Source: a bacterium (GTDB lineage Bacteria > Caldisericota > Caldisericia > Cryosericales > Cryosericaceae). Taken from it: DNA of 64,000 bases. The position numbers were made by a program, and so were the translations under genes. Each line of letters begins with the position of its first letter. Positions within the stretch are counted from its first letter, which is position 1. The stretch lies in contig JAJFTL010000064.1 in NCBI GenBank assembly GCA_021373025.1, forward strand, positions 1-64,000. The letters are read 5' to 3'. Shown here piece after piece: positions 9,053 through 17,417 of the stretch. Under the pieces are notes generated by a model, which was given only the letters and a program-made list of their open reading frames with translations, searched no databases and had not been told where the DNA came from.

Positions 9053-9279
9053 ATGCCGAAGATACTGGTCAGCACCAATGCATGCAAAGGCAGCATTTCC
9101 ACGAGGGTTACCACCGACACCGTGGCTCTTGCCTTGGGAACGCGGGGCTGCGGGTCGACACGGTCTGCCCGGTCGACGGAGGTGACGGGACCCTCCATGT
9201 TGCAGCTACCCTGGGGACACGTGTTGAGTTCGTCCATACCCTGGCTCCACTGGTGCGCCTTGTGTGGCGCCTACCATGA
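9053..9279 (+). pseudogene. Glycerate kinase remnant (truncated, frameshifted)
   Basis: From ATG 9053, with GAGGAGGG upstream, the frame reads MPKILVSTNACKGSISTRV, matching the glycerate kinase start (KILVAPDAFKGSLSA pattern). About 90 bases later the match continues in another frame as GLRVDTVCPVDGGDGTLHV, the conserved P-ADGGDGT nucleotide site. It ends within 230 bases, where the family is about 370 residues long. A frameshift near 9145 and loss of the rest mark it as dead. The 8628-9052 stretch before it holds no gene I can recognise. Confidence 0.65.
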
Positions 9280-9303
9280 CACAAAGCTATTGTTCAGTAT
9301 ACT
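9276..9303 (+). promoter_or_regulatory. Promoter of the 26-aa ORF / 2TM gene
   Basis: ATGACA (9276-9281), a 16-base spacer and TATACT (9298-9303) lie 28 bases before ATG 9331. The -10 sits in a small palindrome CAGTATACTG. Confidence 0.65.
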
Positions 9304-9330
9304 GAAAACACGTGTGACCAGGAGGTAGCT

Positions 9331-9411
9331 ATGAAAACAGTTGGCAATACGCTTCCACTTGTTGAGCTGCAGGACCAGCATGGCAAGAGAGGGTGCGAGG
9401 TGATGGCATGA
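9331..9411 (+). CDS. 26-residue ORF overlapping the 2TM gene
   Basis: It has an excellent ribosome site (AGGAGGT, 9320-9326) and a good promoter. The peptide begins MKTVGNTLPLVELQDQHGKR and ends CEVMA; its stop overlaps the next start as ATGA. The N-terminal part resembles the opening of thioredoxin-fold/redoxin proteins (GNTLP-FELKDQHGK pattern), so it may be a truncated redoxin kept as a translational leader. A functional small protein is also possible. Confidence 0.45.
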   Translation: MKTVGNTLPLVELQDQHGKRGCEVMA

Positions 9412-9704
9412 CCGAACTGGAGGAATATCAGAAGGCAAAAGACCGCGTTCAGGAAGTGAAGGGCTTCTACGCGCACGCGACCATGTTTGTCCTGACGAAT
9501 GCGGCACTTGCTGTCCTCAATATGGCCACGCTCACAAAGAACGACGGCGTCATCTGGTTTATCTGGCCGCTGATTGGCTGGGGCATCGGACTTGCGGTCC
9601 ATGCTATCTCGGTATTCGGTATTGGCCCGTTCCTGGGCAAGGACTGGGAGGAGCGACACATTCAGCGTGAACTTGATCGCCGGCATAAAGAGTCACAAAA
9701 CTGA
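9408..9704 (+). CDS. 2TM domain protein
   Basis: A 98-residue protein with two hydrophobic helices (FYAHATMFVLTNAALAVLN and GVIWFIWPLIGWGIGLAVHA). The charged N-terminus (TELEEYQKAKDRVQEVKGF) and the histidines fit the 2TM domain family, also found fused to sensor kinases. ATG 9408 overlaps the stop of the 26-residue ORF, so translation is probably coupled. The function is unknown; the protein sits in the inner membrane. Confidence 0.75.
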   Translation: MTELEEYQKAKDRVQEVKGFYAHATMFVLTNAALAVLNMATLTKNDGVIWFIWPLIGWGIGLAVHAISVFGIGPFLGKDWEERHIQRELDRRHKESQN

Positions 9705-9754
9705 CCGCCTGTGAGAACTGTTCCCAAAGCTCCCTGGCCAAAAAGGAGACACCC

Positions 9755-11122
9755 GTGGAAGACAGACCTGCAACTGATGCGCAGATAGTCGCCATTCCAT
9801 CGCGCCGGCCACAGGGAATGACAGCGTTTACCATTGTCTGGTTCGGTCAGGTCGTATCCCTGGTCGGGACGGCGATGACCAGCTTTGCATTGACTCTGTG
9901 GGCGTACCGCACGACCGGCCTCGCGACAGCGTTGTCCATGGTCGCGTTCTTTGCGTTTGCCCCCATGCTCGTCATGAGTCCGATCGCGGGAGTCCTGGTG
10001 GATCGCTGGAACCGCAAGTGGACAATGGCGCTGTCGGATATGGCATCTGCCGTCGGGACGCTGATGATCCTGCTCCTGTTTGCCAGCGGACATCTGCATC
10101 TCTGGCACCTGTATGTGATCGGTGCGTTTACGGCGGTGTTTCAGAGCTTCCAGTGGCCTGCGTACAGCGCAGCCATCAGCATGATGGTGCCAAAAGTACA
10201 GTACCAGCGCGCCAGCGGCATGATTTCCATGGCAGAGAGCGCTTCGGGTGTTGCAGCGCCCATCCTGGCGAGTGCCCTCATCGGAGTGCTGGGCTTCGAG
10301 CGCCTGTGGGTCATCTTCGCCATCGACCTTGTGACATTCGTGATAGCACTGAGCACACTGGTGGCGGTCAGGATCCCGAACCCACCGAAGACGGTGCAGG
10401 AGAACGAAGAAAGCTTTCTCAGGCAGTCCACGTTTGGTTTCAGGTATATCTGGAGCCATCGCCCCCTGTTCAACCTGCAGATGATGTTCTTTTCATCCAA
10501 TCTCCTGGCAAGCCTCTGTGTCACGATCCTGCCGGCGCTGATCCTGGCCCGGACGGGCAACAATTCGACCATACTCGGGACGGTGCAATCTGCCTCTGCT
10601 ATCGGCGGGGTGGTCGGTGGCGCAGCGTTGACGGCATGGGGAGGACCCAAACGCAAGGTCGACGGCGTTCTTCTCGGCATGATCCTCACTTCCCTGTTCG
10701 GGACAGCTGTCCTGGGACTGGGCCGGTCGCTTCCAGTCTGGGCCGTCGGTGGATTCGCCTCCATGGCTTTTCTCCCTCTGTTGAATGGCAGCAATCAAGC
10801 TATCTGGCAGTCGAAAGTCCCTCCTTCGCTGCAGGGGCGCGTCTTCTCTGCCCGGCTCATCATCGCTCAGGTTGCGGCTCCCATCTCCATGCTCGCTTCG
10901 GGACCGCTTGCTGACAAGGTGTTCGGTCCTGCCATGCTGACTTCGGGCTCTCTGGCTCCCGTGTTTGGCTGGCTGACTGGGACAGGGGACGGTGCAGGGA
11001 TCTCTCTGATGTTTGTCCTGTTCGGACTAGCGGGAGTGGCGGCGGGTCTTGCTGGATATCTCATTCCAAGCGTTCGTAACGTCGAGCGGCTCATCCCGGA
11101 TCACGACGTACCGCCGGCGTAG
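9755..11122 (+). CDS. MFS transporter (MFS_3, enterobactin-exporter-like)
   Basis: A 455-residue protein with about 12 membrane helices. The loop 2-3 motif is DRWNRKWTMALSDM and the N-terminal helix FTIVWFGQVVSLVGTAMTSFAL is typical of the MFS_3 group, which contains macrolide and siderophore exporters. GTG 9755 is preceded by AAAGGAG. The cytoplasmic N-terminal tail is about 25 residues. The substrate is not predictable. It starts 50 bases after the 2TM gene and may be read from the same promoter. Confidence 0.88.
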   Translation: MEDRPATDAQIVAIPSRRPQGMTAFTIVWFGQVVSLVGTAMTSFALTLWAYRTTGLATALSMVAFFAFAPMLVMSPIAGVLVDRWNRKWTMALSDMASAVGTLMILLLFASGHLHLWHLYVIGAFTAVFQSFQWPAYSAAISMMVPKVQYQRASGMISMAESASGVAAPILASALIGVLGFERLWVIFAIDLVTFVIALSTLVAVRIPNPPKTVQENEESFLRQSTFGFRYIWSHRPLFNLQMMFFSSNLLASLCVTILPALILARTGNNSTILGTVQSASAIGGVVGGAALTAWGGPKRKVDGVLLGMILTSLFGTAVLGLGRSLPVWAVGGFASMAFLPLLNGSNQAIWQSKVPPSLQGRVFSARLIIAQVAAPISMLASGPLADKVFGPAMLTSGSLAPVFGWLTGTGDGAGISLMFVLFGLAGVAAGLAGYLIPSVRNVERLIPDHDVPPA

Positions 11123-11202
11123 GTGTCTTTCCCCGCGTTATTTCAGTGCCGGCAGGTCTCTGGTCCTTCCTGCTGCTTCTGGGGCCCGGCCTGTCGCCAG
11201 AG

Positions 11203-11279
11203 TGTAACAGTGTTACAGAACGGGACGGTTCCAATACTGTAACAGTGTTACACTTTTGGAACCGTCCCGAAATGTTACA
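11203..11279. repeat. Long palindromic element, copy 2
   Basis: It has the same 14-bp arms as copy 1 (11221-11234 and 11256-11269) and the same right flank AAATGTTACA. The 21-base core (11235-11255) equals the reverse complement of the copy 1 core apart from the central base. The left end carries an extra TGTAACAGTGTTACA. It lies between the MFS gene and the broken Rieske gene and could act as a terminator hairpin. Confidence 0.85.
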
Positions 11280-11332
11280 TTGATAGTGAATCCGGTATAA
11301 TGAGCCACATTTCGACGGTGCGAGGCCAGGCA

Positions 11333-12136
11333 ATGATTCGCAACCAGTGGTATCTCATTCTTGAATCACGCGGGGTTAAGCGGTGTCACAGTCACTGCGG
11401 CGTATGGAAGGGAGGCTCTGGTTTCTGCAACCTTCCAGGGTGAGGCTTTCGTCGTGCGCGAAGCGCACCGCTAGATTTACCTGTGGTGGGGCGAGGCGCG
11501 CGAGGAGTACCCTGAGGTGCCGTTCATCCCCGGTTGGACGATACCAGGCTGATCTACTGTACCTGGAGGGACCCATGGAACGCGTTCTACTCGCGAGCCA
11601 TCGAGAATCAGCTGGACGTCGTCCACCTGCCTTTTTTCCACTACAACACCATCGGCGCGGGAACAAGACGATCGTCAACGGCCCCCGCAGCAGAACTGGA
11701 TGGCAATGTCCTGCGGATGTGGGTGGACAATGAGAAGGACCACGGTCAGAAACCGTTGCGGTCAAACGAGCCACCGGTTCCACAGACCGAGTCGCGGCTG
11801 CCCTTCGTCTTTCCCGACCTGTGGCAGAACAATTTGGGGCCCAACGCACGCATTACAGCAGCCTTCGTCTGTGTGGATGAGGAGCACAGCATCCTGTATC
11901 TTCGCTTCTACCCCAATTTTGGCAGATTTCCCGGCATTCGCCAGCTGACTGACCTGCTGACAGGAGTGGCGGATATTACCATCGCGCACCAGGATCGCAG
12001 CGTCGTGCAAACGCGGCGGCCCTTTGTCGGCAGCCTGAACGGTGGAGAGAGACTGATCCAGGGAGATCTGCCCATTGTTCTCTGCGGGAGGCGCCGCGCC
12101 CAGTTCCAGAAGGAGGCCGAGGCTGTCAAGGTCTGA
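11333..12136 (+). pseudogene. Rieske-type aromatic ring-hydroxylating oxygenase, decayed
   Basis: ATG 11333 opens MIRNQWYLILESRGVKR, the usual N-terminus of these oxygenase alpha subunits, then stops at 11444. The Rieske [2Fe-2S] segment (CxH...CxxH) is deleted. A second piece around 11440-11560 reads EAFVVREAHR, a TAG stop, then IYLWWGEAREEYPEVPF. A third frame from 11534 gives the catalytic domain (TWRDPWNAFYSRAIENQLD, DVVHLPFFHYNTIG) to 12136 intact. The D-x2-H-x4-H iron site pattern is retained, but the cluster domain is gone and at least three lesions are present, so it cannot work as an oxygenase. Confidence 0.85.
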
Positions 12137-12150
12137 GCCGTTTCAACGGC

Positions 12151-12181
12151 AGTAGCCCCGGGAGAAGTCCCCGGGGCTACT
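12151..12181. terminator. Bidirectional hairpin terminator
   Basis: A perfect 12-bp stem AGTAGCCCCGGG / CCCGGGGCTACT with a seven-base loop lies between the converging Rieske remnant and the DUF2207 gene. No clear T-run follows on either side. Confidence 0.7.
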
Positions 12182-12211
12182 CGGTTCCTGGCATGATTGA
12201 AATGGATGGCT

Positions 12212-13972
12212 CTACCAGCCGCCGCCCCCACCGCCGCCGCCCCCACCGCCGCTGAATCCCCCTCCTCCTCCACCACCACCTCCTCCGAATCCGGATTTGC
12301 TGCCAGGCGGTACGGCCGAGGCGCTGATGGCATTGGTGAAGCCACTTCCGATTCGGGTCGCAAAAGCCGCAGGGTTCACAGGGTTCCAGTAGGCGCCATA
12401 GTACCAGATAGGCGTATATGGGCGACCCTCAGCCGCCATGCGGGCGAACACACTGGCAAACTGCTGTGACCAGCGTTGTTCAACACCCAGTGCCAGCGCA
12501 TAGGGAAGGAACTTCTCGAATATCTCGGGCGTTCGTTCAGGTGGATTGAGCAGGTTCATGCGGTCCTTCTCCGTGGTGGAGAGATACATCCGGAAGCCGG
12601 CAATCTGGCCCAGGAGCTTGCGCCCCTCGGGGGTGTAGGACTTGAGCGTGGAGCCGAAGACAGCGCTCATGATGGCAAGGACGATGATGACGACAGCGGG
12701 CGCGACAAACTGCATGGCCGTGCTGCTGGCAGCGACGAAGAACGTGACTACTACCGCCGCAACCGAGAGCAAGATTCCGGTCAGAAGATAGCCGGTGTTG
12801 CTGACGAAGGACCGTGGCTGGTAATGAGTCTCCAGCGAACGTTTGTTCGCGAGAATGGCCCGCTGGATCTTCTCGGCATTTGCTTGTTCAAAATCCACCT
12901 TTGCAGTTGCGCCAATCAGTGTCCTGGCAAGCGCAAGCTCGTCATCCGGCAGGACCGATTCTGGTGCTGTGTCGCGCTCGATCCAGTACTTGTTGCGCTC
13001 CTGGTGAATGGTGATGTACCGCTTGACGGCCATGTCGATTAACGCAGCGGTGAAGGCCTTGCTGTCATGGCCCATCCTTGTCAGGTAGCGGGCACCGCCG
13101 GGCGACACGCCGTCGGGTGGTGCAAAGAGAGGAATGATGGTGCCGCGATTGGGATCCTTGCCATGGTGATACCACGTGACCATGTAGTAGAGGAAGACCA
13201 GCAGGATGCCCAGGAAGCCCACAATGAGAGCGCTGTTGTCGCGCAGGAACCATTCCAGGCGCATGGCCGCAGTGGGGGTCTGAACAAACCCCTTGGGCCA
13301 GCCCACGACGATCGTGAGGCCTTCACCTGGGTTCAGGGTGGAAGTTGTGACGAACCTCGGCGTTCCATCGGCGGCCTGTGTCGTGGTGACATCACTAGCT
13401 GTGGAGCCTATTCCGCCTGTGTAGGCGGCAAGCCCTGTGATCCTCGCCGCAGCGCCAGGCGGGAGAGTCACGGTGGCGGATGCACGGTCAATCGGGAAGA
13501 CCCATCCGTTGCCCGTCACGTTCCAGTACAGCTCATCATGGTCCGCAAAGTAGCCTAGCTCGCGATCAACGCTGAATCTCAGGGTCCACGTGTGCACACC
13601 GGGGCTGATGAAGACATTGGGGTCACCGATCTTCACGCGCTTGCCATTGGACCAGTTTGATACGGTATACGGCTCGGTCTGACCGTCGCGCTGAACGCCC
13701 AGTACCTTAAAGTCGATCACCAGTCGTCCGCCAGTCTTGAGGTTAGAGTAGACGGTAGGAAAGTCGTAGTAGATGCCGTGCTGGATCTGAGCGCCGTTCA
13801 CCATGGCACTGATGGTGTTCTCTACTCGCATCGATCCGTCCTTGTTCACGGTGATCGCGCTATCAAAGCTGGTGATGCGCTCTTGTTCCCCCGCCAGTGC
13901 CAGTCCAGGCAGTGAGAAGATGAACGCCATCACCATCAGTGTTGCCAAGATCAGCAGCCCAGGCTTTCTCAT
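12212..13972 (-). CDS. DUF2207 membrane protein with glycine-rich tail
   Basis: A 586-residue protein. The signal peptide is [19 protein letters not shown]...ALA. A beta-rich extracytoplasmic DUF2207 domain follows ([31 protein letters not shown]), then a membrane helix near 265-285. A cytoplasmic region and two more helices (about 410-455) come next, and the end is a poly-Gly tail ([14 protein letters not shown]...GGW). This tail is typical of the family. ATG 13972 has GGAG seven bases upstream. It sits downstream of lemA, a common pairing; a shared envelope role is likely but unproven. Confidence 0.85.
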   Translation of the reverse strand: MRKPGLLILATLMVMAFIFSLPGLALAGEQERITSFDSAITVNKDGSMRVENTISAMVNGAQIQHGIYYDFPTVYSNLKTGGRLVIDFKVLGVQRDGQTEPYTVSNWSNGKRVKIGDPNVFISPGVHTWTLRFSVDRELGYFADHDELYWNVTGNGWVFPIDRASATVTLPPGAAARITGLAAYTGGIGSTASDVTTTQAADGTPRFVTTSTLNPGEGLTIVVGWPKGFVQTPTAAMRLEWFLRDNSALIVGFLGILLVFLYYMVTWYHHGKDPNRGTIIPLFAPPDGVSPGGARYLTRMGHDSKAFTAALIDMAVKRYITIHQERNKYWIERDTAPESVLPDDELALARTLIGATAKVDFEQANAEKIQRAILANKRSLETHYQPRSFVSNTGYLLTGILLSVAAVVVTFFVAASSTAMQFVAPAVVIIVLAIMSAVFGSTLKSYTPEGRKLLGQIAGFRMYLSTTEKDRMNLLNPPERTPEIFEKFLPYALALGVEQRWSQQFASVFARMAAEGRPYTPIWYYGAYWNPVNPAAFATRIGSGFTNAISASAVPPGSKSGFGGGGGGGGGGFSGGGGGGGGGGGW

Positions 13973-13989
13973 ACGTGCTCCTTTGGTTT

Positions 13990-14456
13990 CGTGTTCAGTA
14001 TACGACCGTCCGAGTTCCCATGTTCCCACCCTCCACCGCCACCTCCGCCTCTACTATTGCTCCCGCGGCCAAATCTCGAGCTGTACCCGGGGGCAACCGA
14101 CGCGGACATGACCGCTGAAGCGAGGCTGCTGAACGGCAACGACCTCAGTGACGAACAACTGGTGAACCGCCCCGAGGTGCTCACGAGCCAGGCAGGCTGA
14201 GGAATCGGTCCGCCCGACTGTTCGCTGGGTCAGTGGATGTCGTCGGAACATCACGGTACAGGCCGTGCTGGATGCTGATCCCGGCCGAGACACAGGTGAT
14301 GGTCTCCTGGACGGCGATGGTGCAATCAGTGTGGACCGTCACGACGCTATCAAATGACAGGATGTGCTCATCATCCGCAGCCTCGGCTCTGCCAGCCGGA
14401 ACCATGAGTGCGAAGGCTGCAACGATGACAACAACGATGCAGGCGAGTTTCTTCAC
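13990..14456 (-). pseudogene. Truncated second DUF2207 gene
   Basis: From GTG 14456 the frame gives a signal peptide (VKKLACIVVVIVAAFALMVP) and the DUF2207 opening (ILSFDSVVTVHTDCTIAVQE, SIQHGLYRDVPTTS), parallel to the neighbour's [20 protein letters not shown]. Homology is lost within about 70 residues. In another frame a Gly-rich end ([13 protein letters not shown]) survives near 14020-14050 and runs on without the usual stop after Trp. It is therefore an internally deleted paralogue lying between lemA and the full DUF2207 gene. Confidence 0.8.
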
Positions 14457-14484
14457 TGCTGACCCCTGGCGTGCAGCCCAACTG

Positions 14485-15045
14485 CTAGTTGTTGTCAAAT
14501 GAGACGTTGGGTGTCTCGCGCTCTTCGGCGCCATTCAGCTCGAAGAACTCTGCCTTCTTGAAGCCGAACATATTTGCGATAAAGACGGACGGGAACGTCT
14601 CGCACAGGATATTGAAATCGCGCACGGTGCCGTTGTAGTACCGGCGTGCCATCTGAATCTGGTCCTCGAGGTCAGCGAGCTTCGCCTGCAGGTCGAGGAA
14701 GTTTGTGTTGGATTTGAGCTCGGGGTATGCTTCGGCGACTGCGAAGAGGGACTTCAGTGTCGCGTTCAGCTGGTTCTCGGCCGCGGCCTTGTCGGCGACA
14801 CCGGTTGCATTCATCGCGCGCGACCGCATCTCGGTCACGTCGGTGAAGACCTTCTCCTCATGACCTGCAAATCCCTTGACCGTCTCGACCAGATTAGGTA
14901 TCAGATCATACCGGCGCTTCAGCTGAACGTCGATGCCCGACCACGCCTCGTCTTTGATCGTGCGCTTGCGGACGAGCTGGTTGTAGATGCTAATGAGCCA
15001 TATGGCCACGAGGACAATGACTCCCAGAGCGATAATCCAACCCAT
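14485..15045 (-). CDS. lemA: LemA family protein
   Basis: A 186-residue protein with an N-terminal signal-anchor helix (MGWIIALGVIVLVAIWLISIY) and the LemA four-helix bundle. Signature stretches are NQLVRKRTIKDEAWSGIDVQ, LKRRYDLIPNLVETVKGFA, RRYYNGTVRDFNI and FPSVFIANMFGFKKAEFFE. ATG 15045 follows GGGAGGA. It is the first gene of a LemA-DUF2207 cluster, widely conserved in bacteria. The biochemical role is unknown. Confidence 0.93.
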   Translation of the reverse strand: MGWIIALGVIVLVAIWLISIYNQLVRKRTIKDEAWSGIDVQLKRRYDLIPNLVETVKGFAGHEEKVFTDVTEMRSRAMNATGVADKAAAENQLNATLKSLFAVAEAYPELKSNTNFLDLQAKLADLEDQIQMARRYYNGTVRDFNILCETFPSVFIANMFGFKKAEFFELNGAEERETPNVSFDNN

Positions 15046-15104
15046 TGTGTTCCTCCCATCTATTGATAGTGGATTGCGATGTCACCCCACGCGGGGGCTT
15101 GTTC

Positions 15105-15133
15105 ATAGTGTAACAACATCTGGAGTATTGCAA
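15105..15133 (-). promoter_or_regulatory. Promoter of lemA
   Basis: On the minus strand TTGCAA (15133-15128), a 17-base spacer and CACTAT (15110-15105) lie about 60 bases before the lemA start. Confidence 0.5.
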
Positions 15134-15252
15134 AAGCCGGCTGTGCCATTTTGAGCCAAAAGAACCTCTTCTCGTGAACGAACATCCCAAGGAGTGTTCA
15201 CCCCTGTAGACGGCGGCACCTCTGTGCTGTGCGTCCAGTCAAAGTTGCTCGC

Positions 15253-15618
15253 CTAGGGGTCTTCCTCCGGGAAGTCGTCTGTGTCCTCGGGCATGTCCGC
15301 TGGCAGCTGGAAGGTTCCGTCTTCACCGCAGGGAAATGGAAGGGCCGCCACGACGGCCGACGTGTTCAGCGGACCATAGATGTGAGGATAGTAGAGACCG
15401 TCGGAGGGCTCCCAAAGGGTCTGTGCGTTCAGCAGCTTCTGACTGATGCACAGCAGGAGCAGGTCACGGCGACCGGCGTAGTGACTGTTTGCGACGTCGA
15501 CGATCTGTTCCAGTGCCGAACAGTGAATGAACCCGTCCGACTCGTAGCTGTCCGGGATGTAGTGCCCCGATGGCAAGGCTTTCTGCCAGATGTCTTCGCG
15601 TTCAATGCGGTAGATCAC
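15253..15618 (-). CDS. DUF952 family protein
   Basis: A 121-residue cytoplasmic protein. The start MIYRIEREDIWQKAL, GHYIPDSYESDGFIHCSALEQ and LLLLCISQKLLNAQTLWEPS with YYPHIYGPLN are the conserved blocks of DUF952. The fold is related to ADP-ribosyltransferase-like domains, but the catalytic role is unknown. The acidic tail (EDTDDFPEEDP) is extra. It is 31 bases downstream of the PNPOx-like gene on the same strand. Confidence 0.8.
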   Translation of the reverse strand: MIYRIEREDIWQKALPSGHYIPDSYESDGFIHCSALEQIVDVANSHYAGRRDLLLLCISQKLLNAQTLWEPSDGLYYPHIYGPLNTSAVVAALPFPCGEDGTFQLPADMPEDTDDFPEEDP

Positions 15619-15648
15619 GTGTTACTCCTTCCAGCCGAAGATGCGGCG

Positions 15649-16146
15649 TTATGGCCTTGGTGTCATTCCCTTCGCCTTGCACGTGAGCCAGTCAAATGAG
15701 ACTGCTATGACAGCTACACGCTCCAGCGTTTCCTGAGTGAATGTTTCTTCGGGGAAGCCGGCATGACAGTGGCGGGCGATGATATTCAGGTCTCGGCTCT
15801 TGGCCACGGGCTCGACCACAAACGAGGCAGTGCCGCTGCCGATGATGGTCACGTAGTTCTCGGTGCAGTCCTCGCCCGTTCTGCCGGTGATGCGCTGGAC
15901 GTCCTCTTCGATTTCGACACACACATGAGGATTGGCACGCAGGATGTCGATCTTCCTGCCCTGGGCCGCTGAGTGCAGCAGGAGATGCCCGCTGTCCCAT
16001 CCGCAGTTCATAGGGATGACGTAAGGCTCTCCGCCGTCCACCATGGCAACGTGGCACACTGTGGCACGTTGCAGGATATGTTCGATTGTCCCTTGATCGG
16101 TGACTTCGCACTCGCTCCTTCGCATTGGTCTCTCCTTTTCCGCCAT
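15649..16146 (-). CDS. Pyridoxamine 5'-phosphate oxidase-like flavoprotein (NimA type)
   Basis: A 165-residue FMN-binding split-barrel protein. MRRSECEVTDQGTIEHILQR, HVAMVDGGEPYVIPMNCGW and HSAAQGRKIDILRANPHVCVE are the hallmark blocks of the 5-nitroimidazole-resistance/PNPOx-like family. ATG 16146 has GGGAGGA upstream; the frame is open to 16209 without a ribosome site. It probably reduces a flavin-dependent substrate or binds haem or F420; the substrate is unknown. Confidence 0.85.
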   Translation of the reverse strand: MAEKERPMRRSECEVTDQGTIEHILQRATVCHVAMVDGGEPYVIPMNCGWDSGHLLLHSAAQGRKIDILRANPHVCVEIEEDVQRITGRTGEDCTENYVTIIGSGTASFVVEPVAKSRDLNIIARHCHAGFPEETFTQETLERVAVIAVSFDWLTCKAKGMTPRP

Positions 16147-16347
16147 GGTTCCTCCCTGTGTTGATATGATCGCCTGAGAACAGTATATGGAAAATTCCCG
16201 GGCCTCCATACGCTGTCGGCGGCAGCGGGTGTCTCATCAATGTGGCACAGCCTGTGACCCCTAGCAACGCGGGGTCTTGACAAAGAGCACAAGTGTATTA
16301 CAACAATAGTGCACCAGTACGCTACAGCAGTGCCAGGGAGGCGTTGT

Positions 16348-16710
16348 ATGGAGTTTGATGACAGGACTCCCATCTACACACAAATCATGGATTTGATCAG
16401 AAGGCAGATCGCCTCGGGCGAGCTGAAGGCAGGGCAGCAGCTGCCTTCGGTGCGTGACCTTGCCCAGCAGGTGCTGGTCAACCCGAACACGGTGCAGAAG
16501 GCCTACATTGAGCTGGAACGCGAGGGCTACGTCGCGACCCAGAGAGGCACGGGAACGTTCGTCTGCGGTGATGCCGGCAGCGTTGAGGAACTTCGGCGTC
16601 GGCTTGCAGGCGAAGCAGTGCACTCGTACGTCACACAAATGCGCTCGCTGGGATATGGCGGCGAGGAGATGGCTGCAATGGTCCTGGCTGCCGCAGGGGA
16701 GGAGCAATGA
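16348..16710 (+). CDS. GntR family regulator, YtrA subfamily
   Basis: A 120-residue protein with an N-terminal winged helix-turn-helix (MEFDDRTPIYTQIMDLIRRQ, LPSVRDLAQQVLVNPNTVQK, GYVATQRGTGTFV). The effector region is only about 45 residues, as in YtrA-type repressors that control adjacent ABC transporters. The stop overlaps the start of the ATPase gene (ATGA). Autorepression of the three-gene operon is expected. A TTGACA at 16277 may be its -35 box, but no well-spaced -10 follows. Confidence 0.9.
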   Translation: MEFDDRTPIYTQIMDLIRRQIASGELKAGQQLPSVRDLAQQVLVNPNTVQKAYIELEREGYVATQRGTGTFVCGDAGSVEELRRRLAGEAVHSYVTQMRSLGYGGEEMAAMVLAAAGEEQ

Positions 16711-17417
16711 GCACAGTTGTTCAGCTCAACGATCTTACAAAGCGTTACATCATGACGACGGCATTGTCCGATGTGACGCTGGACGTGTCCGAAGGCCACA
16801 TTGTTGGACTGCTGGGGCCTAACGGTAGTGGCAAGACCACCCTGATGAAGATCCTTGCAGCTCTCGTCTCGCCCACATCGGGCAGCGTTCTCATCGACGG
16901 TCTCGTCCCGGGCGTGGCAACCAGGGCTATTGTCTCGTTTCTGCCCGACGTCAATCACCTGGACCGCTGGATGACCGTCGCCGAAGCGGGAGACTTCTAC
17001 GCCGACTTCTATCGGGACTTTGATCGCAAGCGCTTCCAGGAGCTGCTAAACATCATGGGCCTGTCGATGCGGCAGAAGATTGGTTCGCTCTCGCGTGGCA
17101 TGGTGGAGAAAGCGAGACTTTGCCTGGTGTTTGGCCGCAGGGCTCGCCTGTACATTCTCGACGAGCCATTCGGTGGGTTGGATCCGCTTGCTCGCGGCCA
17201 GGTGCTCGAGGCGTTGGTGGCCAATTTCCGTACGGACTGCTCCATGATCCTCTCGACCCAGATGGTCTCTGACGTCGAGCGCTTCTTCGACGACGTCATC
17301 TTTCTTAACAAGGGTTGCGTGGTGCTTGCTGGTGTGGCCGAGAACCTGCGCACTGAGCGCGGCACATCCATCGAAGGCATCTACAGGGAGGTGTATGGCC
17401 ATGTGGAAGCTCGCTAG
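16707..17417 (+). CDS. ABC transporter ATP-binding protein (YtrB-like)
   Basis: A 236-residue nucleotide-binding domain. Walker A is GPNGSGKTT (about 34-42). The signature is LSRGMVEKARL, a variant of LSGGQ as in YtrB/EcsA-type exporters. Walker B is LYILDEPFGGLDP. The H-loop region reads ILSTQMVSDVERF, with Gln where His is usual, so ATP hydrolysis may be altered. It overlaps the regulator by four bases and the permease gene by 23. It is likely to be induced by cell-envelope-active compounds, as YtrABC operons often are. Confidence 0.88.
   Translation: MSTVVQLNDLTKRYIMTTALSDVTLDVSEGHIVGLLGPNGSGKTTLMKILAALVSPTSGSVLIDGLVPGVATRAIVSFLPDVNHLDRWMTVAEAGDFYADFYRDFDRKRFQELLNIMGLSMRQKIGSLSRGMVEKARLCLVFGRRARLYILDEPFGGLDPLARGQVLEALVANFRTDCSMILSTQMVSDVERFFDDVIFLNKGCVVLAGVAENLRTERGTSIEGIYREVYGHVEAR

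Noticed and set aside
8836-9237. Minus-strand ORF of 133 codons
   Set aside because: Weak ribosome site and no homology; its antisense shows the glycerate kinase remnant.
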